From positions 24,750,001 to 24,814,000 of the forward strand of contig OX940863.1 of the NCBI GenBank assembly GCA_954871525.1: a DNA stretch of 64,000 nt, read 5' to 3'. A program made the position numbers and the translations under genes. The notes beneath the pieces were generated by a model, which did no database searches, had not been told where the DNA came from, and worked only from the letters and a program-made list of their open reading frames with translations. The stretch's first letter is position 1. Each line of letters begins with the position of its first letter. Source of the stretch: Parietaria judaica. Its lineage: Eukaryota > Streptophyta > Magnoliopsida > Rosales > Urticaceae. Below are positions 24,473-37,760 of this stretch, piece after piece.

Positions 24473-25055
24473 GCTTGGTTCCTGTAACCGGTCGGTTAAC
24501 CTGTTATTTTTTCACTATTTGGTATCTAACCTGATTCCGGTTAATCATGTTTTAATAACCATAACCTGTTTTTAAAAATCGGTTAACCGGAAACCGGTTA
24601 ACCTAATTTCCGGTTATCAAAATATGATTAACTTGTTCAATAACCTTAACCTGTTTTTTTTAATATAACATTCAACACATTTTATCGCAACAATGAAACA
24701 TATCGGTCCAAAATAAATCGCAAATAAAACAACCCAGTCCAAAAAGAAGCATACCGGTCCACTGTAGTTTAAACATAAATCCAAAAAGTACAACAATTGT
24801 AATAACCCTATTTATTTTAATCCTAAAATATTTAAACTAAAAATAATAATATTAAAACCAGTTATAAAAACTGGTTACAAAAATAACCTGTTTTGACAAA
24901 TAAATAACTTGTAACATTATCCTGTTTGAAATCGGATACGATTAACCTTAACCTGTTTTCAAAAGAATTCGGTTACGATTATTTTAAAGCGGATATTTTT
25001 TTGTTACGGTTTTAAAATTCGATTACCGGTATTTCCACACACCCCTAGCTTGGAT
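24473..25055. mobile_element. degraded hAT-type element
   Basis: The right end reads CACACACCCCTA, the usual terminus of this family. The flanks GCTTGGTT (24473-24480) and GCTTGGAT (25048-25055) agree in 7 of 8 bases. The interior is rich in CCGGTTAACC and inverse words. The left terminus has decayed. Confidence 0.65.
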
Positions 25056-25659
25056 TGAAGGAGGAAAATGTACAGCAATTATCTGAGCAACATCAAATTT
25101 TCTAAATTCTCTAATGGGAAAATGGTGTTTGTGACAAAGAATAATTTGATGGACAAGCATATTTTGATTAAGCAAAAAAAAAAAACATATTTGTGTTAGA
25201 ATCAGCACATGGTTTTTGCTTCTCACCCTGATTTGTCATATTAATTAGCAAATTTACGTGATAATTGATTCTTCATTTCATAAACTACATGCGACATAAT
25301 TGATTGGTGCTCTTGAATAAGAGTCAAACTAGTATATGTTTGTGAATGAAATTTATGGCCTTAAAAAGTGTCACCAAATAAGGACAACACAACAATGTTA
25401 TAGAGCTTGAGAATGTGATATATAAATTTTAAAAAAGGAGAGGAAATTCTCTTAGTGAAAAGAATGTGAAACATAGTTATGTGGTGAGAAAGCATTTTGT
25501 GAATTGTGATTAAAGATGAAAGCATATAATAATTTTAGAATCAGCACATGTACTAATACCTTCTTCAGCGTCAAATTAAAGTAAAATTTCGAAGAATATA
25601 AAAAAGACCAATGGATTATCATTCATGCAGTGTGCTAATCTTTATTACTATTTCTCATA
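25056..25659. other. intergenic AT-rich stretch
   Basis: No gene, RNA or defined repeat is recognised. Confidence 0.35.
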
Positions 25660-25935
25660 GGGTGCGTTTGGCACAGCTTATTAGCCCTGTTTTTGTTTAT
25701 AAAATAAAGTTAACCGTTTTTCATGTGGTTGACAAAATTGTTTTTCCAAAAAACACAAAATCGATTTTGAATTTTTGTACATTTTTACCAAACGCTATAT
25801 CAGTTTTTGTTACCAGCAACAACTGTTTTATAAACAATTTACCAAACACTTGCCGGTTTTTTTCAAAAACATATTGTTTTTTAAACTAAAACTAAAAACA
25901 ATTTTTATAAAAATTAAGCTGTGCCAAACGGGCCC
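25660..25935. mobile_element. MITE of 276 bp with GTTTGGCACAGCTTA ends
   Basis: The left end is GGGTGCGTTTGGCACAGCTT and the right end is the inverse, AAGCTGTGCCAAACGGGCCC. The interior is poly-T/poly-A rich with inverse symmetry. Such GGGN(4)GTTTGG ends are common in plant MITEs. No target duplication could be fixed. Confidence 0.7.
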
Positions 25936-26605
25936 ATTACTTGTAAAGGTCAATAAATACAAATAAAATGATTTAATAAAGAGAAGAAAAAAAACAAGTT
26001 TCCTTGGATTTTTTTTCCTCATTTAGTGAGTGGTGATGTAGCTTTCTGAACAGCCATTCATCATCATTTGATGTCACGTATGATGAAACATTTCAGTTAT
26101 TTTCGTCATGTAGAACCGTATTATTCATTTATGGACAGACTAAAAAAGTTGCCATTCTTCGAAGAAGTACCGGCCGCAACTGCCCGATTGTCATCCGTAA
26201 GCTTGAAATCTGAATATAATTTTTTTTTTCCTTTCAAGATGAAGTATGATTAATCTCTCACAAGTGAGCAATCGGGCCAGTATACCCGACTACACGTAAC
26301 CCGTCTACATGACTATCAGCATTCTGTCGGCATCGGCGTTATAAACTATATACGACGCCCACCTGTTTATGAAAGAAGTTGAGAAATATACGGCTTTTCA
26401 ACAAACAAAAACTATATCGAAGAATTGAATACAAGAAAAAACAGAGTTGTTATACATTGAAAATCATGGAAATCTACAATATTTATCATACTAAGACCGT
26501 ATCAACTCAGCCCAACAATCATCGAAGTGACACAAAACACAGATAATAAGAATAGTCGAAGAATGTACTCAAATCCTCCCGGAAAGCTCGAAACCCAAAA
26601 TTTTC
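25936..26605. other. intergenic region and 3' flank of the SCAMP gene
   Basis: No gene is recognised. A small open frame at 26068-26253 has no family resemblance. The last ~150 bases are probably the 3' UTR of the minus-strand SCAMP gene. Confidence 0.35.
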
Positions 26606-29600
26606 TCACTTGTTGCCCCTGAAGAACAGGTATACTTTCTGCACAAACAAAAACGACATGAAGATGACAAGTCAATTGGGGAGAGAATAAACGCAATGAT
26701 AGAAATATATTAAGATTTAATGATCACCAATCAGATTTCTCTCGAGTTGACTAGCACGTCTTGAAACATATAAACGAAAAGCTAAAGGAAAAAGATTGCT
26801 AAATCATAACTAATGGGTAGTGAAGGCTACATGGGTGAGCGGGGGTTGCCCGGGCTATCTTGGGTGCGGCCAGCCCATGCCCACCGAAAAGGGCGGGCGG
26901 ATTTGCCGACCAGCCATATTTCTACTTTTAGAAACTGTTAAAAAGAAGGAATAGAACAGTAGGAATAGCCCACAAACCACGGCCAGCGTGCCAAGGTCAA
27001 CACTCGCCCACCCAAATAGTGGGACGGATAGCCACAGGGTCATAAGTCATAACTATTATAGCTATGCTAATACTAGGAATAAAATGAGCTCTGTCTTACC
27101 TGGAGTACCCACAAGCTTAGAAGCGACTCTAAGCAAAATAAACCAAATCCAACCAAGTAGAATATCTGCACGGAATTCCAAAAAAATTATGTAATAAAAA
27201 ACATTATTTGGAACATTCTTAATTAATTCATCAATCATTGCAAACGAAGTTAAAGAGTGCATAGATCATATCGACTAATCGTACTTACCCCAACCAAGAG
27301 ATGGCCCGTGAAGAGGTCGATAGCCGGGAGTATGCCACTGCAATCATCGACACACATGTTCATCTTTAATGATGAAAGAAAACTATAGCATAACTTGAAA
27401 TAATTAACTAAATTTATAAGATACAAATTGCAAAATCAAACAAAAGGGTCCATTATGTAGTTAAAGGAGAATTCCAATGAGAAATTATGTTACTTACGTC
27501 AATGACTTGCCGTGAAACACTATTGGAGGAGCTATAGCAGCGAAAATACAAAATCCAACGTGGATCTGCATCACCTCAATAATTTAATCGGAGAACTCGA
27601 ATGATAAGCTAATTAATTATAATAGTAATCAGAAAATAGCACGTACCAGGTAGAAAATGAAAAACCAAGTAAATTTCAAGGCACTATCCGTCCTGCGATT
27701 TGTAATATGACAAGCTTATATAGTTAGACCAGGACCAAAAAGATACTAAATGAAATTGTACTAATCACACAGAAATTAAGATAAAACGTCTGCGTCATCA
27801 TCTTTCTTGATAAGAAGGAATTGCAACAAGCTAATAAACAAATTAAAGTGAATAAATATCATGTAATACTTAAATTTAGTATAGTTAAATACTTACTTAA
27901 ACAACCTACTACTTATCCAACTCAAAATAAATTAATTTTTCTCCAATGAACCTAAATATATTAAAACGTACATAAACTCAACACATGAAATAGAGTTACA
28001 ATAAGAACTTACTTCATTGCACGATACAACGGCCTATACCAAAGCACGTAGGAAAGAGGGCATCCCATAAGAGCGTAGATTATTGCAAGAAAAAATATTT
28101 TCACGCCTGCATATTGTAATAATCAACAGAAAATTAGAATTTGATTGTGAATAACAGTTGTAATGTCACCTTTCTTAGAAGAAATTGGTTACCTCCACCC
28201 CTAGCCCAACATACAATCACCGCAACTACGTTAAACACAAGGCATAACACAATACCTGCACAAAGTAATAATAATAAAAAAACTATTAGAAAGGGCAAAC
28301 AAAGGCAGTATAACCAAAAACAAAACAAAACAAAAAATTGAGCAACATACCAAGCCAACTGGCAAAAGCCAAATACTGTAATCTTTGGGCGTGAGCGGGT
28401 ATTTCATTGGCGATATCATGATGGATTATTGGAAAGAATGGAGGCCAGTTTCTATCATCAACGGGAATATTGGCTGTATGTATTGAAGAAAATTGAGTAA
28501 GTCTCTCTTAAAATAAAAGCATTTTAGCGGAACCAGTGACCAATGCTTGCCTTTAGAGATAGAATCTTCTCTACGTTTTATATCCTGCAGAGAATATCAA
28601 AGATCAAAGTTTTATCAAAGTATACATACAACTACGACTAATCTAAAATTAGAAATAGAAACTGTAAACAAAACGAAATGAATTAAAACAAGACGAAGCA
28701 GGATGTATTAAGGAAAAGTAATTATTTCTATTTGAAAATCCAACCTTTTCCCTTCTTTTGAGGTCTGCCTCCCAATTTGCAAGTTCTTGTGCTTTTTGGT
28801 TAGAACCCTACAGAAAAATATAACAACTAAAAATTTAACTCCCTCTTAGAGATGCAAATATCAATTTTTTATATATATATTTATTCAGATTATTAATTGA
28901 CTTTAAACTAAGTATTTCATTTATTTATTTAACTAGTGATTTCTTTATATTCTACTCGACTGCCTAAAAGAAATGAAAAATGAGAGAATAGGCTGACATT
29001 AGATTTAAAAAGGACAACTGTAAAAATTTATTTAATTATTTAGCTGATTTCTTTTTATTCTGCGATAACTTCATACATTCGTATTGTCCAAGGGTATGTC
29101 AACTGTAGCATCGTGTCTTTTCCCAAAGCCTAAGGCATCAGATATAGCTGAAGGAACGCGCGCTTTTGATCCGGGTGCAGTTCCACCCTTCTGTAGATGA
29201 CAACAATAATAGCACGATCAGATAAGTTTATATTGTTCAAAAGGCATAGTGGCATACAAATATATTAATATTCAAATTGAATTTCGAGCGGTTTTATCCG
29301 TGAAATTACTGAGCACTTCATGTGCCAAGGTTGCAAAACCTCAGACATGTTCAGTTGAATTATATTCCGACATTCATTTACAAATACTGTAAAGCACTTG
29401 AATACGAAATCAAATTATAATTCAATTCAAAAGCATTAAAACAGCGTGTTTCAAATTCAACTTCAATTTCAGCCATTCTAGAATTTTTAGCTATTAATCA
29501 CAGAGATAAAGCCACAAATAATGATTTAAATAATGAATAAACGGAAGTCCAAATAAAGCCAAATTCCAAACAATTTCCAATCCTTGTCGTAATCTGACAC

Positions 29601-30181
29601 TACAAAATAACTCATTTATCTAGAGGTCCCAAGGATAAATAACCATAAATAATATTATAAAAGTTTAATTCCATGAAGTGTAAGTTGCTAAATTTATATT
29701 CCAATGTCGATTATTAACACAGCTATTCAATATAGAATCCATAAAACTTTCAAACCAAGCTAAGCAAGAAGCTTTCCTGATCAATAACTTGGTTCCTTTA
29801 GCCCATCAAGAACATCATTTCGTCTTCAATTTTGTGTAAAAAAAAAACTATTTCTCATTAATTTTCCAATCCCTAAACTAAATTTTAATTCGAAATTAAT
29901 CATCGAAAGTAATATCCAAATTCATCACCGAAAACCTAACGCGACTCAGATCCGAACTCCAGATCCCAAAAGATCAAAACTAAACCCCACGACTCGACCA
30001 AACAGTCAAAATCACAGGAGAAACGGACATCAGATCTATACAAGACGAATCGAGACTCAAAAATTCAAGAAAAAAAAACTAAAAAAATAGAGAGAAAGGA
30101 TCGTGGCGAGATTAGCATCATTACCGAGAAGGGATTGACCTCTTCCTCGTCGAAGGGGTTGGGATCACTGTGTCGATTCAT
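26606..30181 (-). CDS. SCAMP: secretory carrier-associated membrane protein (SCAMP)
   Basis: Twelve minus-strand exons: 30125-30181, 29077-29190, 28745-28807, 28551-28584, 28351-28473, 28193-28255, 28013-28106, 27647-27692, 27498-27565, 27289-27337, 27100-27165 and 26606-26638. They total 269 residues, normal for plant SCAMPs. The N-terminus has two NPF endocytic motifs ([13 protein letters not shown]), followed by a coiled coil ([20 protein letters not shown]), the conserved [18 protein letters not shown], four membrane spans including [17 protein letters not shown], and the tail VYLFFRGNK. The family acts in post-Golgi, plasma membrane and endosome vesicle traffic. Exon 4 ends in GC rather than GT (28549-28550 on the minus strand), so intron 4 is a GC-AG intron supported by frame and family sequence. 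Intron 11 contains a GC-rich repeat. Confidence 0.93.
26815..27040. repeat. GC-rich inverted-repeat insertion in SCAMP intron 11
   Basis: A segment far richer in GC than its surroundings has loosely inverse flanks (left TTGGGTGCGGCCAGCCCAT, right inverse of TTGGCACGCTGGCCGTGG). It is probably a transposon remnant. The class is unclear. Confidence 0.5.
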
Positions 30182-30647
30182 GGCGTCTCCGATTCCGAAG
30201 CTTTCGTTCCGAGAACGGCAGTGAGAGTGACTGAGAGAGTGGAGAGTTGAGAAAATTTGGGACTCGAATTTCAATTCAATTTCGTTCCGGATCGGCCCTT
30301 ATAGCTTCAGAAAATTACGATTCGTGCCACTGCGGTTATTTTCAGGTGCTTCGCGCGTGTATTATAAGCGGGAGTTCAGAACCGTTTATACGGTTGATTA
30401 GGGGTCGCAATGAGAACTGTTAGTTTAGATGATGACGTGGCGAGTTTTAATTTGTTGAGTCGTTTTGAAGAGCACAAGTGTGTGTAGCACTGGATTGAGC
30501 CAGCGACTTGTTTATCATTTTTGAGGTTTCCTAAAATACCCCTCAACCGACCGACTGTTGAAAGAAACGCACGGAGGGCAGTTTTGGATGGAATGGAAAT
30601 TAGGTGGTGAAAGCTTAGTCCGATAGCAATGAACATAAACGTGACAA
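30182..30647 (-). promoter_or_regulatory. presumed 5' leader and promoter of the SCAMP gene
   Basis: This is the upstream flank of the SCAMP start. No conserved box was identified with confidence and no gene is seen. Confidence 0.35.
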
Positions 30648-31168
30648 CCAGTTTAAAAATTCCAATACTTTTGAAAAAAGGACTAGGGAGTTCTAATTTT
30701 TTTTTTCCGGACAAAGTTCTAATTTTTTGGTTTTGTATCCCTATTGGTACATCCGTCAAAATTTTCGTCCTCCACCGTTACTCATGCCACTTCAAATTTT
30801 GGTTTTGTATTCCAATTTTTTTTTTACCCGGACAAAGTTCTAATTCTCTGGTTTTGTCTCCTCATTTCACTTCCGTTAAAATTCTGAACCATGGATTATG
30901 CCGTTTTCGGGGGTTGACAAAGCAATTGTGCTCCCAAATAAGTACATATCCCACTATTATCTTTGATCGTCTAACTTTGCGTGACTAATTTTCCAAGGAA
31001 ATAAAGACAAAAATTTATAACAGTGGCATGAGTAATGGTAGAGGATGGAAATTTTGACGGAGGTACCAATAGAAATACAAAATAAAAAAAATCGAACTTT
31101 ATTCTGACAAAAAAATTTGAAACTTGTTGGTCTATTTTTGAATAGTATTGGAACTTTTACGAGATTAA
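30648..31168. mobile_element. long inverted-repeat element, class uncertain
   Basis: The left part (GTTTAAAAATTCCAATACTT, then GGTACATCCGTCAAAATTTT and GTTACTCATGCCACTT) recurs inverted on the right (AAGTGGCATGAGTAAT as inverse near 31022, AAATTTTGACGGAGGTACC near 31051-31069, AGTATTGGAAC near 31145). It is non-coding. No target duplication was fixed. Confidence 0.6.
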
Positions 31169-31236
31169 ACCCTATTTTATTTGTAATGTTTTTAATAATT
31201 TCATTTATTTTTTAATACTTATTTTTCCCATAACAA

Positions 31237-31269
<33 letters not shown>

Positions 31270-32619
31270 AAAGCATGAAGACAAGTTTCCTCAACAATTC
31301 TCTTATAAAGACATGCTCAAATACTAATTTTTGAGAATTTTGAATTAAAAAAAAAACTCATACCAATTATTTATGATGAGCACTAATAATACCAATAATT
31401 ATATTAAAGTCTCAATTATTTCAAATAATAATTATTTTTTTAAATGGTGATTAAGAATGTAAAAAGGCTCTGTAAAAAAATGTAAAAAAGCAATAATAAT
31501 TATTTTGTAAAAAATCTATATATATATATATAGATATATATATATTATAAAAGGAGGAACTTAGAAGTGACATGGCATGATGTTATTCAAGCATTAAGAA
31601 TTTTAATTTTCACAACTCAATATGAAGTTGAGGAACAACTCCTACAAAGGATTGAGAAATCCTTTTTTCTAAGAATTTACAATTTTTTTTTTCAATATGA
31701 ATTTAATGTGGGTTTTAATACGATTAATGCATAGAATAGTAAGTGTCACAAATTGTTTTTGCATTAACAATATTTTTAAGTGACACTTAATTCTTTTTAT
31801 ATGCAACTTAAACATATATAAATTTACAAATTTATTTTTTCTAACGTTTAATCATTTCAAACAATTTGTTTCTCATTTTAAGTTTTATGATTACATCACT
31901 GTTACTCTTTTCAATACTTTTAATTTTAAAAGATTTTTAATAAGTTTTTAATCAAAATTTTACATCTATAAAATAAAAAATATATATTTATATATATATA
32001 CCAAAAGAAGAAATTCACAAGTGACATGGCAAGTGTGGTAAAGATGTTGAAAATTCTATTTTTAAGAGAATTTATAATTTTTTATTAAATCTATATATAT
32101 TAAAAGAAAGAACATAAAAATAATAACATAAAAGTATATATAAAGAAAAATGCATACATGTAACTTTTTTACATATAACCTTTTATGTATATCTAATGTA
32201 TCATATATGTGAATATAATATTATTGTTCATATGTTAATGTAAAACAAATGAATTTAACTATTCTTTATTTATACATGAAAGGTCCTTAATAAATACACA
32301 TTTGGTGGTTGATTCTAAAATGAAAGGTCCTTAATACACCATCTATATATCAAATAAAAGCATGATGATCAAGTTTTCTCAATACAATCTTCTATAAACA
32401 CATCCTCAAATCCTAATTTTATAGAATTTTCAATTAAAAAAATTCTTTATAACATTTATTCATTATGCTGATAATAATTCTCGGCGTTCGTGGGCATTCT
32501 CACGCACTTATTTCTCTAATACCATATCATTTATGGTAAGTCTTTTGATTCCATCTCTATTCTAATACCCGTTTCTCGCTCTCTCTTTTTTGTTTCGGCC
32601 TTTTCCCATACCCATTTCT

Positions 32620-33030
32620 CTCTTTCTCTCCGAGCAAGGACATCGTATTCTCCTCTCCTACGATGTCGAGGATTTCTCTCCGAGCAAGAACATCGTCGAC
32701 GCAATGTCTCCGGCAGAGCCTGGGTACTTGCCGGCGTTCAGATCCATTCGTCGAGTTAGGGCTTGCTCAACGCCAAGCTCACTCAGTTATGGTGTTTGGT
32801 GGTTTACGATTTTCAGTGCTTGATATGATTTCTCTTGCTCGATTCTATTAGCGATTGACTTCCATCTAAACTTATGTTGCTCGATATGATTTATACTCGA
32901 AGGCCCTCGCCAGAGTCCGGTCTCCTCCGATGTCGAGGGTTTCTCTCCGAGCAAGAAGAGAGACGTCGCAACATCTCCGGCGGAGCCTGGCAGGGTAGAG
33001 ATGTAGTCGCCGGCGTTCAATGCCGCCTGT
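32620..33030. repeat. duplicated GC-rich segment inside the Helitron-like island
   Basis: Two related blocks (about 32640-32760 and 32915-33030) share GATGTCGAGG, TTTCTCTCCGAGCAAGAA, TCTCCGGC and GCCGGCGTTCA. They are richer in GC than the surroundings and may be captured genic sequence. No protein family is recognised. Confidence 0.55.
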
Positions 33031-36000
33031 ACTGCCGGTGGAATACAAAGTTGTGGTATGCTTTGTAAACTTATCCAATTTACATTTTTTTTGCTATCTT
33101 CGATATTAAGTTTAGCTCTGTTTCGTACGAGGGTTTATCTTCGATATTTGTTGTTGATGGTAGATTAATTCATATTCTCGCACCCGTAATAGTCGTGGAT
33201 TTAGAAACAAACCGTCTGTGTCTACGTCCCGGTGCCGATGAGCAAGCTTAGTCGTGCAAAGTTCTCTCCAAAATATCCTTTTTTATTTCCCAGTCTCATC
33301 ATTTTTTACATCTTTTTACGGTGAGTTTTATTTGATTTTTAGGCATTATCCTTTTGTTGATTTTTAGGGTTTGATTTTTAGGCATTCCTAAACGGTTTAG
33401 TCGTGATGGGGGCAATGTTTTAAACATTGTTTTCGGTGATTTATTTCTCTTTTGTTGAATTTTCAGAGGGATTTTTCCAATCAAAAACAGATTCGTCGCG
33501 TTTTCGGTGAGTTTTCTTTTTTCTTCTTAATATGGAAAAATTGGGAAATTCTGTTTTTATCATTTTTATAAAAAATAAAAATTAGCAGTTTTTTTCGTTT
33601 CTGTTTGTCACAATTCTCTGTTTGTCACTCAAGCATTGTAGCCATTTTTTCTTTTATGGATTGATTCATGGAGTTTGTATTATTTTCCAGTTTTTTATGT
33701 TTCAAAATTTTTTGTTTTAGGGAAGTACAGTCGGTAAATCCAAAGAGGAGGAAGCCGGCATGGTCACGATGGCAGAGCGAGAATAGTTTGAGGGTCTTTG
33801 GTGTGACAATTGGTGAGACCAACAAAAAGATATTGTATCCATATTACACCTCATTGCCTTTTGTTGTTTGAGAAGTCTAGGATAAGAATCTTGATCATGC
33901 ATGATATATAAACCAATTCATAATTTCACAAAATGATAAATATCAGTTTGTGACATTGTTGTAGATGTCGTGGTATAATATTTTATTTATATAATATAGT
34001 AGTAAATAGATTTTTATCAGTTACGAGCATATAACCTGTGGCTTTTCAATCCCTCATTAAAGCCTCTCCCTCTTTATCTATATATATATATAGGGAAACT
34101 TCAATAAGTATGCCCGTTGATATATGTATATATATATATATACATATATCATCTCATCCACTTTGTTTATGCCTTATTATCTTCCCACGTGTATTTCGTC
34201 TCTTCTGATTGCTTCGAAACACGCATTTCCAACGAGAAACTCAGGTGAATTATTTTGAATTTCAATAGTTCATTTACACTTTATTGGGTGTTTGAAGTAA
34301 AAATTACATGAGGCGTAATCCACGTGAATGCAGCCCAAGTGTAAAATCATAGAGCAAATGTAAGAAAAATTCCAATAGATCTCACTTAGTTAGAGTTTTA
34401 CTAAGTTGCTTATGCAGTGTTTTTTTTTTTTAAAGGAATTTAGCCTTATATAGTTTATGTCATATTTAGGAATTATATTTTTACAATTTATGAAAGTCTA
34501 AATGAATTATTTCCTTTGTTACTTCTTTGTCTTGGTTCCATGTTGTTTGATAATTTGCAGATTTGTTCTCTCCCAACATATTCGGCCGAAATCTACCATT
34601 TGCAGCGACAACACAGGTGCGTTGTGAATTTTTTTTCCTTTATTGAGTGAATATGAATAGTTTTGAGCTTGACTATTTTAATGGCTTGGGCCATCTTAAT
34701 TATATATATATATATATATATTCTTTAATTAAATGGAAGACTCCTAGCAGTTTAGTTTCGTTTCTTCTTTAATTCTCATTTTCTAAAACTTTCTAATAAA
34801 AAAAATCATCTATTGAGTGCTTATTCAATTTAATTGTTTTCTTTGAATATATCTTTGTTAATCAGTTAATGGGATATACCTTCATTAAGATTTATGACTC
34901 TTTCTCCATTCAGAATAATAATCATGCAAGTCTTTTCAATTTCCACTTAATATGCATGAATAAGTATATAACTATAAGTAATCGCAAAAGCTTTCTATAT
35001 ACACATGCCCATACATCTTGATTATATATTTGTAATATATTATATATAGGTATCTCTAATATATCCTTGTTTCCTTCTTGACGCTCACCATTATTTTCGT
35101 GATTTCCAGTTTTATATCCTTCGGACTCTGGCTCGCTACCTCTCCAAGAATGCCTTGCAATGAAGTGATGTGAAGGTGAAAAATCTCAAGTTTTGTTGAC
35201 CAATTTAGGCAGTTAGAGAACTTCATGAAACCCTTAAAACCAACGTCGATTAAAGAAGTGGAGCCGATATAGATGTTGAACGGGAACTGGAAACCACACG
35301 GTAATAGCTACTTCAGCTTCCCGGTCGACATTTTTTATAATAATTCGATGCTTAAATTTGTCTTAATATATAATAGCGTTTTTTCTTTTTCTTTTAGTTT
35401 GATACATTTGTGTCTTGATATATTCTCTTTTCCAATTGTAAATGCAAGCGTTATTTTTCTTTTAGTGCACAGAGCCACAGATCCTCCTTTTCCCATTGTA
35501 AAATGCGAGCGTTTTTTTTTTCCTTCCTTTTTTAGTTTAATATATTTGTGTCTTAATATATAGTGCCATTTCATACCTTTAAACTATTTCCATATACATA
35601 TATAGATATAGATTCCAAAATAATTATTTACCTTTTAAGGAAACCAAAAATAAAATTAAAAAGCATTCAATTAGTGATTAAATATCCACATTAAGATTAT
35701 AACTCTCACTAATGAAGATTTATTGTTTAAAAAAGAAACTTACAAAATCTTAAAAAATAGGATTTCATAATTCTTTTAATCTCACTAAACCATGTCTCTA
35801 CTCTTAACGCTCCTTTTATATACCTTTTATATGGAGAGACAAAGAGATATATAGATTAGAATTACAATACATTACTCCGTTATAGTTGTTTAAAAGATTA
35901 CAATTTGCATCACTCCATTTTTTGTTAATCATTTATTTGGGAAATTTCGTTTTTATAAACTATTCAAAAGTCATTTTTGTATGTGTTAATAAGCATTACT

Positions 36001-36896
36001 TTATTATCCGAGTTAAATTTTTTTCAATTTTGTTTTTTTCAGTATTATCTAATGTATTCTACATAGCATATTCATATCATAGTGGGTCTTTCGTCTAATA
36101 TTTGAGTAATTTTTGTGTACTTAACATGTCAAATTCATTCACTTTTTTTTTTAAAGCTAACCGTCTTTGCTCTTTGGCGTGGGATCACTTTTGTCAAGTG
36201 TGATATTAAATATTCCCGATACTCTTCACAAACATATTTGCTTCAGAAAAAATGTGGTCTAATTTTTATTATTTGTGCAATCAATTATATTATTTTGTGT
36301 AGGTTGCATATGGACCAACCTTTAAAAAAACTATCGGGTTTTTATTCTTATTCGCGGCGTTTTAATCTGGAGCAATGAAAAACGAAAAATAATAGATCAT
36401 ATAAATGAGGCATTTTAGATAATTTTAATTTTAATAAGCCAAGGTTCAAATTCATTTTATTAAGAGACGAGTTGCTCAATATGGTTGCATAGAAATGATA
36501 GTGTTATATGTCTTGATCGTGAATGTGTCAGTCCACGCCGTTGTGGCCTCAACATTCTTAAATACACCACAAAATCGGTGCAAAAATCGTTGGCAAACCT
36601 AAGTTTGTAATGCTCTCTTTTTTATATATATATATTATTTCTTTCATTTCTTGCACATGTATTTTTATGTATATATATATATCATGTATATGCCATTCAA
36701 ATTTTAAGTGCACTTCAGAGAACGTAATCAAAATATATATAAAAAATTATTTTATCTTTGTTGGTTCTCATGCAAACTTTGATCCTGCGCCCAAAAACAC
36801 TCAAACAAAACAAAACTCGGATGGAACGACAATAGCCAAGCATAAGATGAAATCAAACACCCACTTTCCCGCTATCTCACTATATAATATATACGT

Positions 36897-37252
36897 AGGG
36901 AAACTTACAAACCCAAAACACAAATTTGAACGAAATAATTCTGCTTTAAAAAAAAAATCAATAATTATGCCCCAAACATTTTTAGTCTTTAAGTTAAACA
37001 CTTTTGTTCTTCAATTAGACAGTTTTTCAAAATAATCGATTTAGACACTTTTAGTCTTTAATTTAAACACTTTTGTTATTACGGTTAGACAGTTTTAATT
37101 TAGAAAATTATACAAAAAAGAAAACCGTCTAAAAACTTTTGGACACTTTTGATCTTTAAGTCAAACACTTTGGGGCATAATTATTGAAAGTTATCAAAAT
37201 GGGTAACAATTTCGTTCAAAGTTCAGTTTGGGGCATACAAATTGAAGTTCCC
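36897..37252. mobile_element. MITE nested in the Helitron-like island
   Basis: The left end TAGGGAAACTTACAAACCC and right end inverse of TAAGGGAACTTCAATTTG are imperfectly inverse. Inner words GCCCCAAAC and TTTGAACGAAAT occur in both arms. A fragment of the same end (GGGAAACTTCAATAAGTATG) lies at about 34093. Confidence 0.55.
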
Positions 37253-37487
37253 TTATACATTATTATGATCATGTTAATACATACATATTCTCTTCAGCCA
37301 TTTTTTTTTTATAGAATTTTGGCGGGCTATTCTAATACGTAAATACATGATTATATATACTAAAAATTTAGATTACACAATAAAACTGAAAACTTGCCCG
37401 ATTCAAATTTCTTCCTATTACAAATGTTACAATCACATTAATCAATTTGTATAATATTTTAGTTGCAATTGATAAATAAAATCACGC

Positions 37488-37506
37488 CACCGCGCGAAGC
37501 GCGGTG
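37488..37506 (+). other. Helitron 3' terminal hairpin
   Basis: CACCGCGC, loop GAA, GCGCGGTG: an 8-bp perfect stem in otherwise AT-rich DNA, 7 bases before the TTAG end at 37514. Confidence 0.75.
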
Positions 37507-37523
37507 CCGTCCATTAGTATATA

Positions 37524-37760
37524 TAAAAGCATGAAGACAAGTTTCCTCAACAATTCTCTTATAAAGACATGCTCAAATGCTAATTTTTGAGAATTTTGAA
37601 TTAAAAAAAAAACTCATACCAATTATTTATGATGAGCACTAATAATACCAATAATTATATTAAAGTCTCAATTATTTCAAATAATAATCATTTTTTTAAA
37701 TGGTGATTAAGAATGTAAAAAGGCTCTGTAAAAAAATATAAAAAGGCAATAATAATTATT
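37524..37760 (+). repeat. second copy of the Helitron-type 5' sequence
   Basis: About 230 bases are nearly identical to 31272-31500, beginning AAAAGCATGAAGACAAGTTT. A third, more diverged copy starts near 37877. Placed immediately after the 3' end at 37517, it looks like a tandem or nested Helitron insertion. Confidence 0.7.

Larger units (their letters stand above)
31272..37517 (+). mobile_element. Helitron-like repeat island
   Basis: The 3' end has the diagnostic layout of a Helitron: a GC-rich hairpin (37488-37506), a short spacer, then TTAG followed by T at 37514-37518, a variant of the CTRR-T terminus. Directly after it, sequence starting AAAAGCATGAAGACAAGTTT appears, which also occurs at 31272 and is taken as the 5' end type. 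A further, more diverged start occurs at about 32356. No Rep/helicase frame is seen, so the element is non-autonomous. The pairing of the 31272 start with the 37517 end is inferred. The interior includes duplicated GC-rich segments and a nested MITE. Confidence 0.6.

Noticed and set aside
30376..30759. A 127-codon minus-strand open frame near the SCAMP promoter
   Set aside because: It overlaps the end of a long inverted-repeat element, and its composition is that of the repeat.
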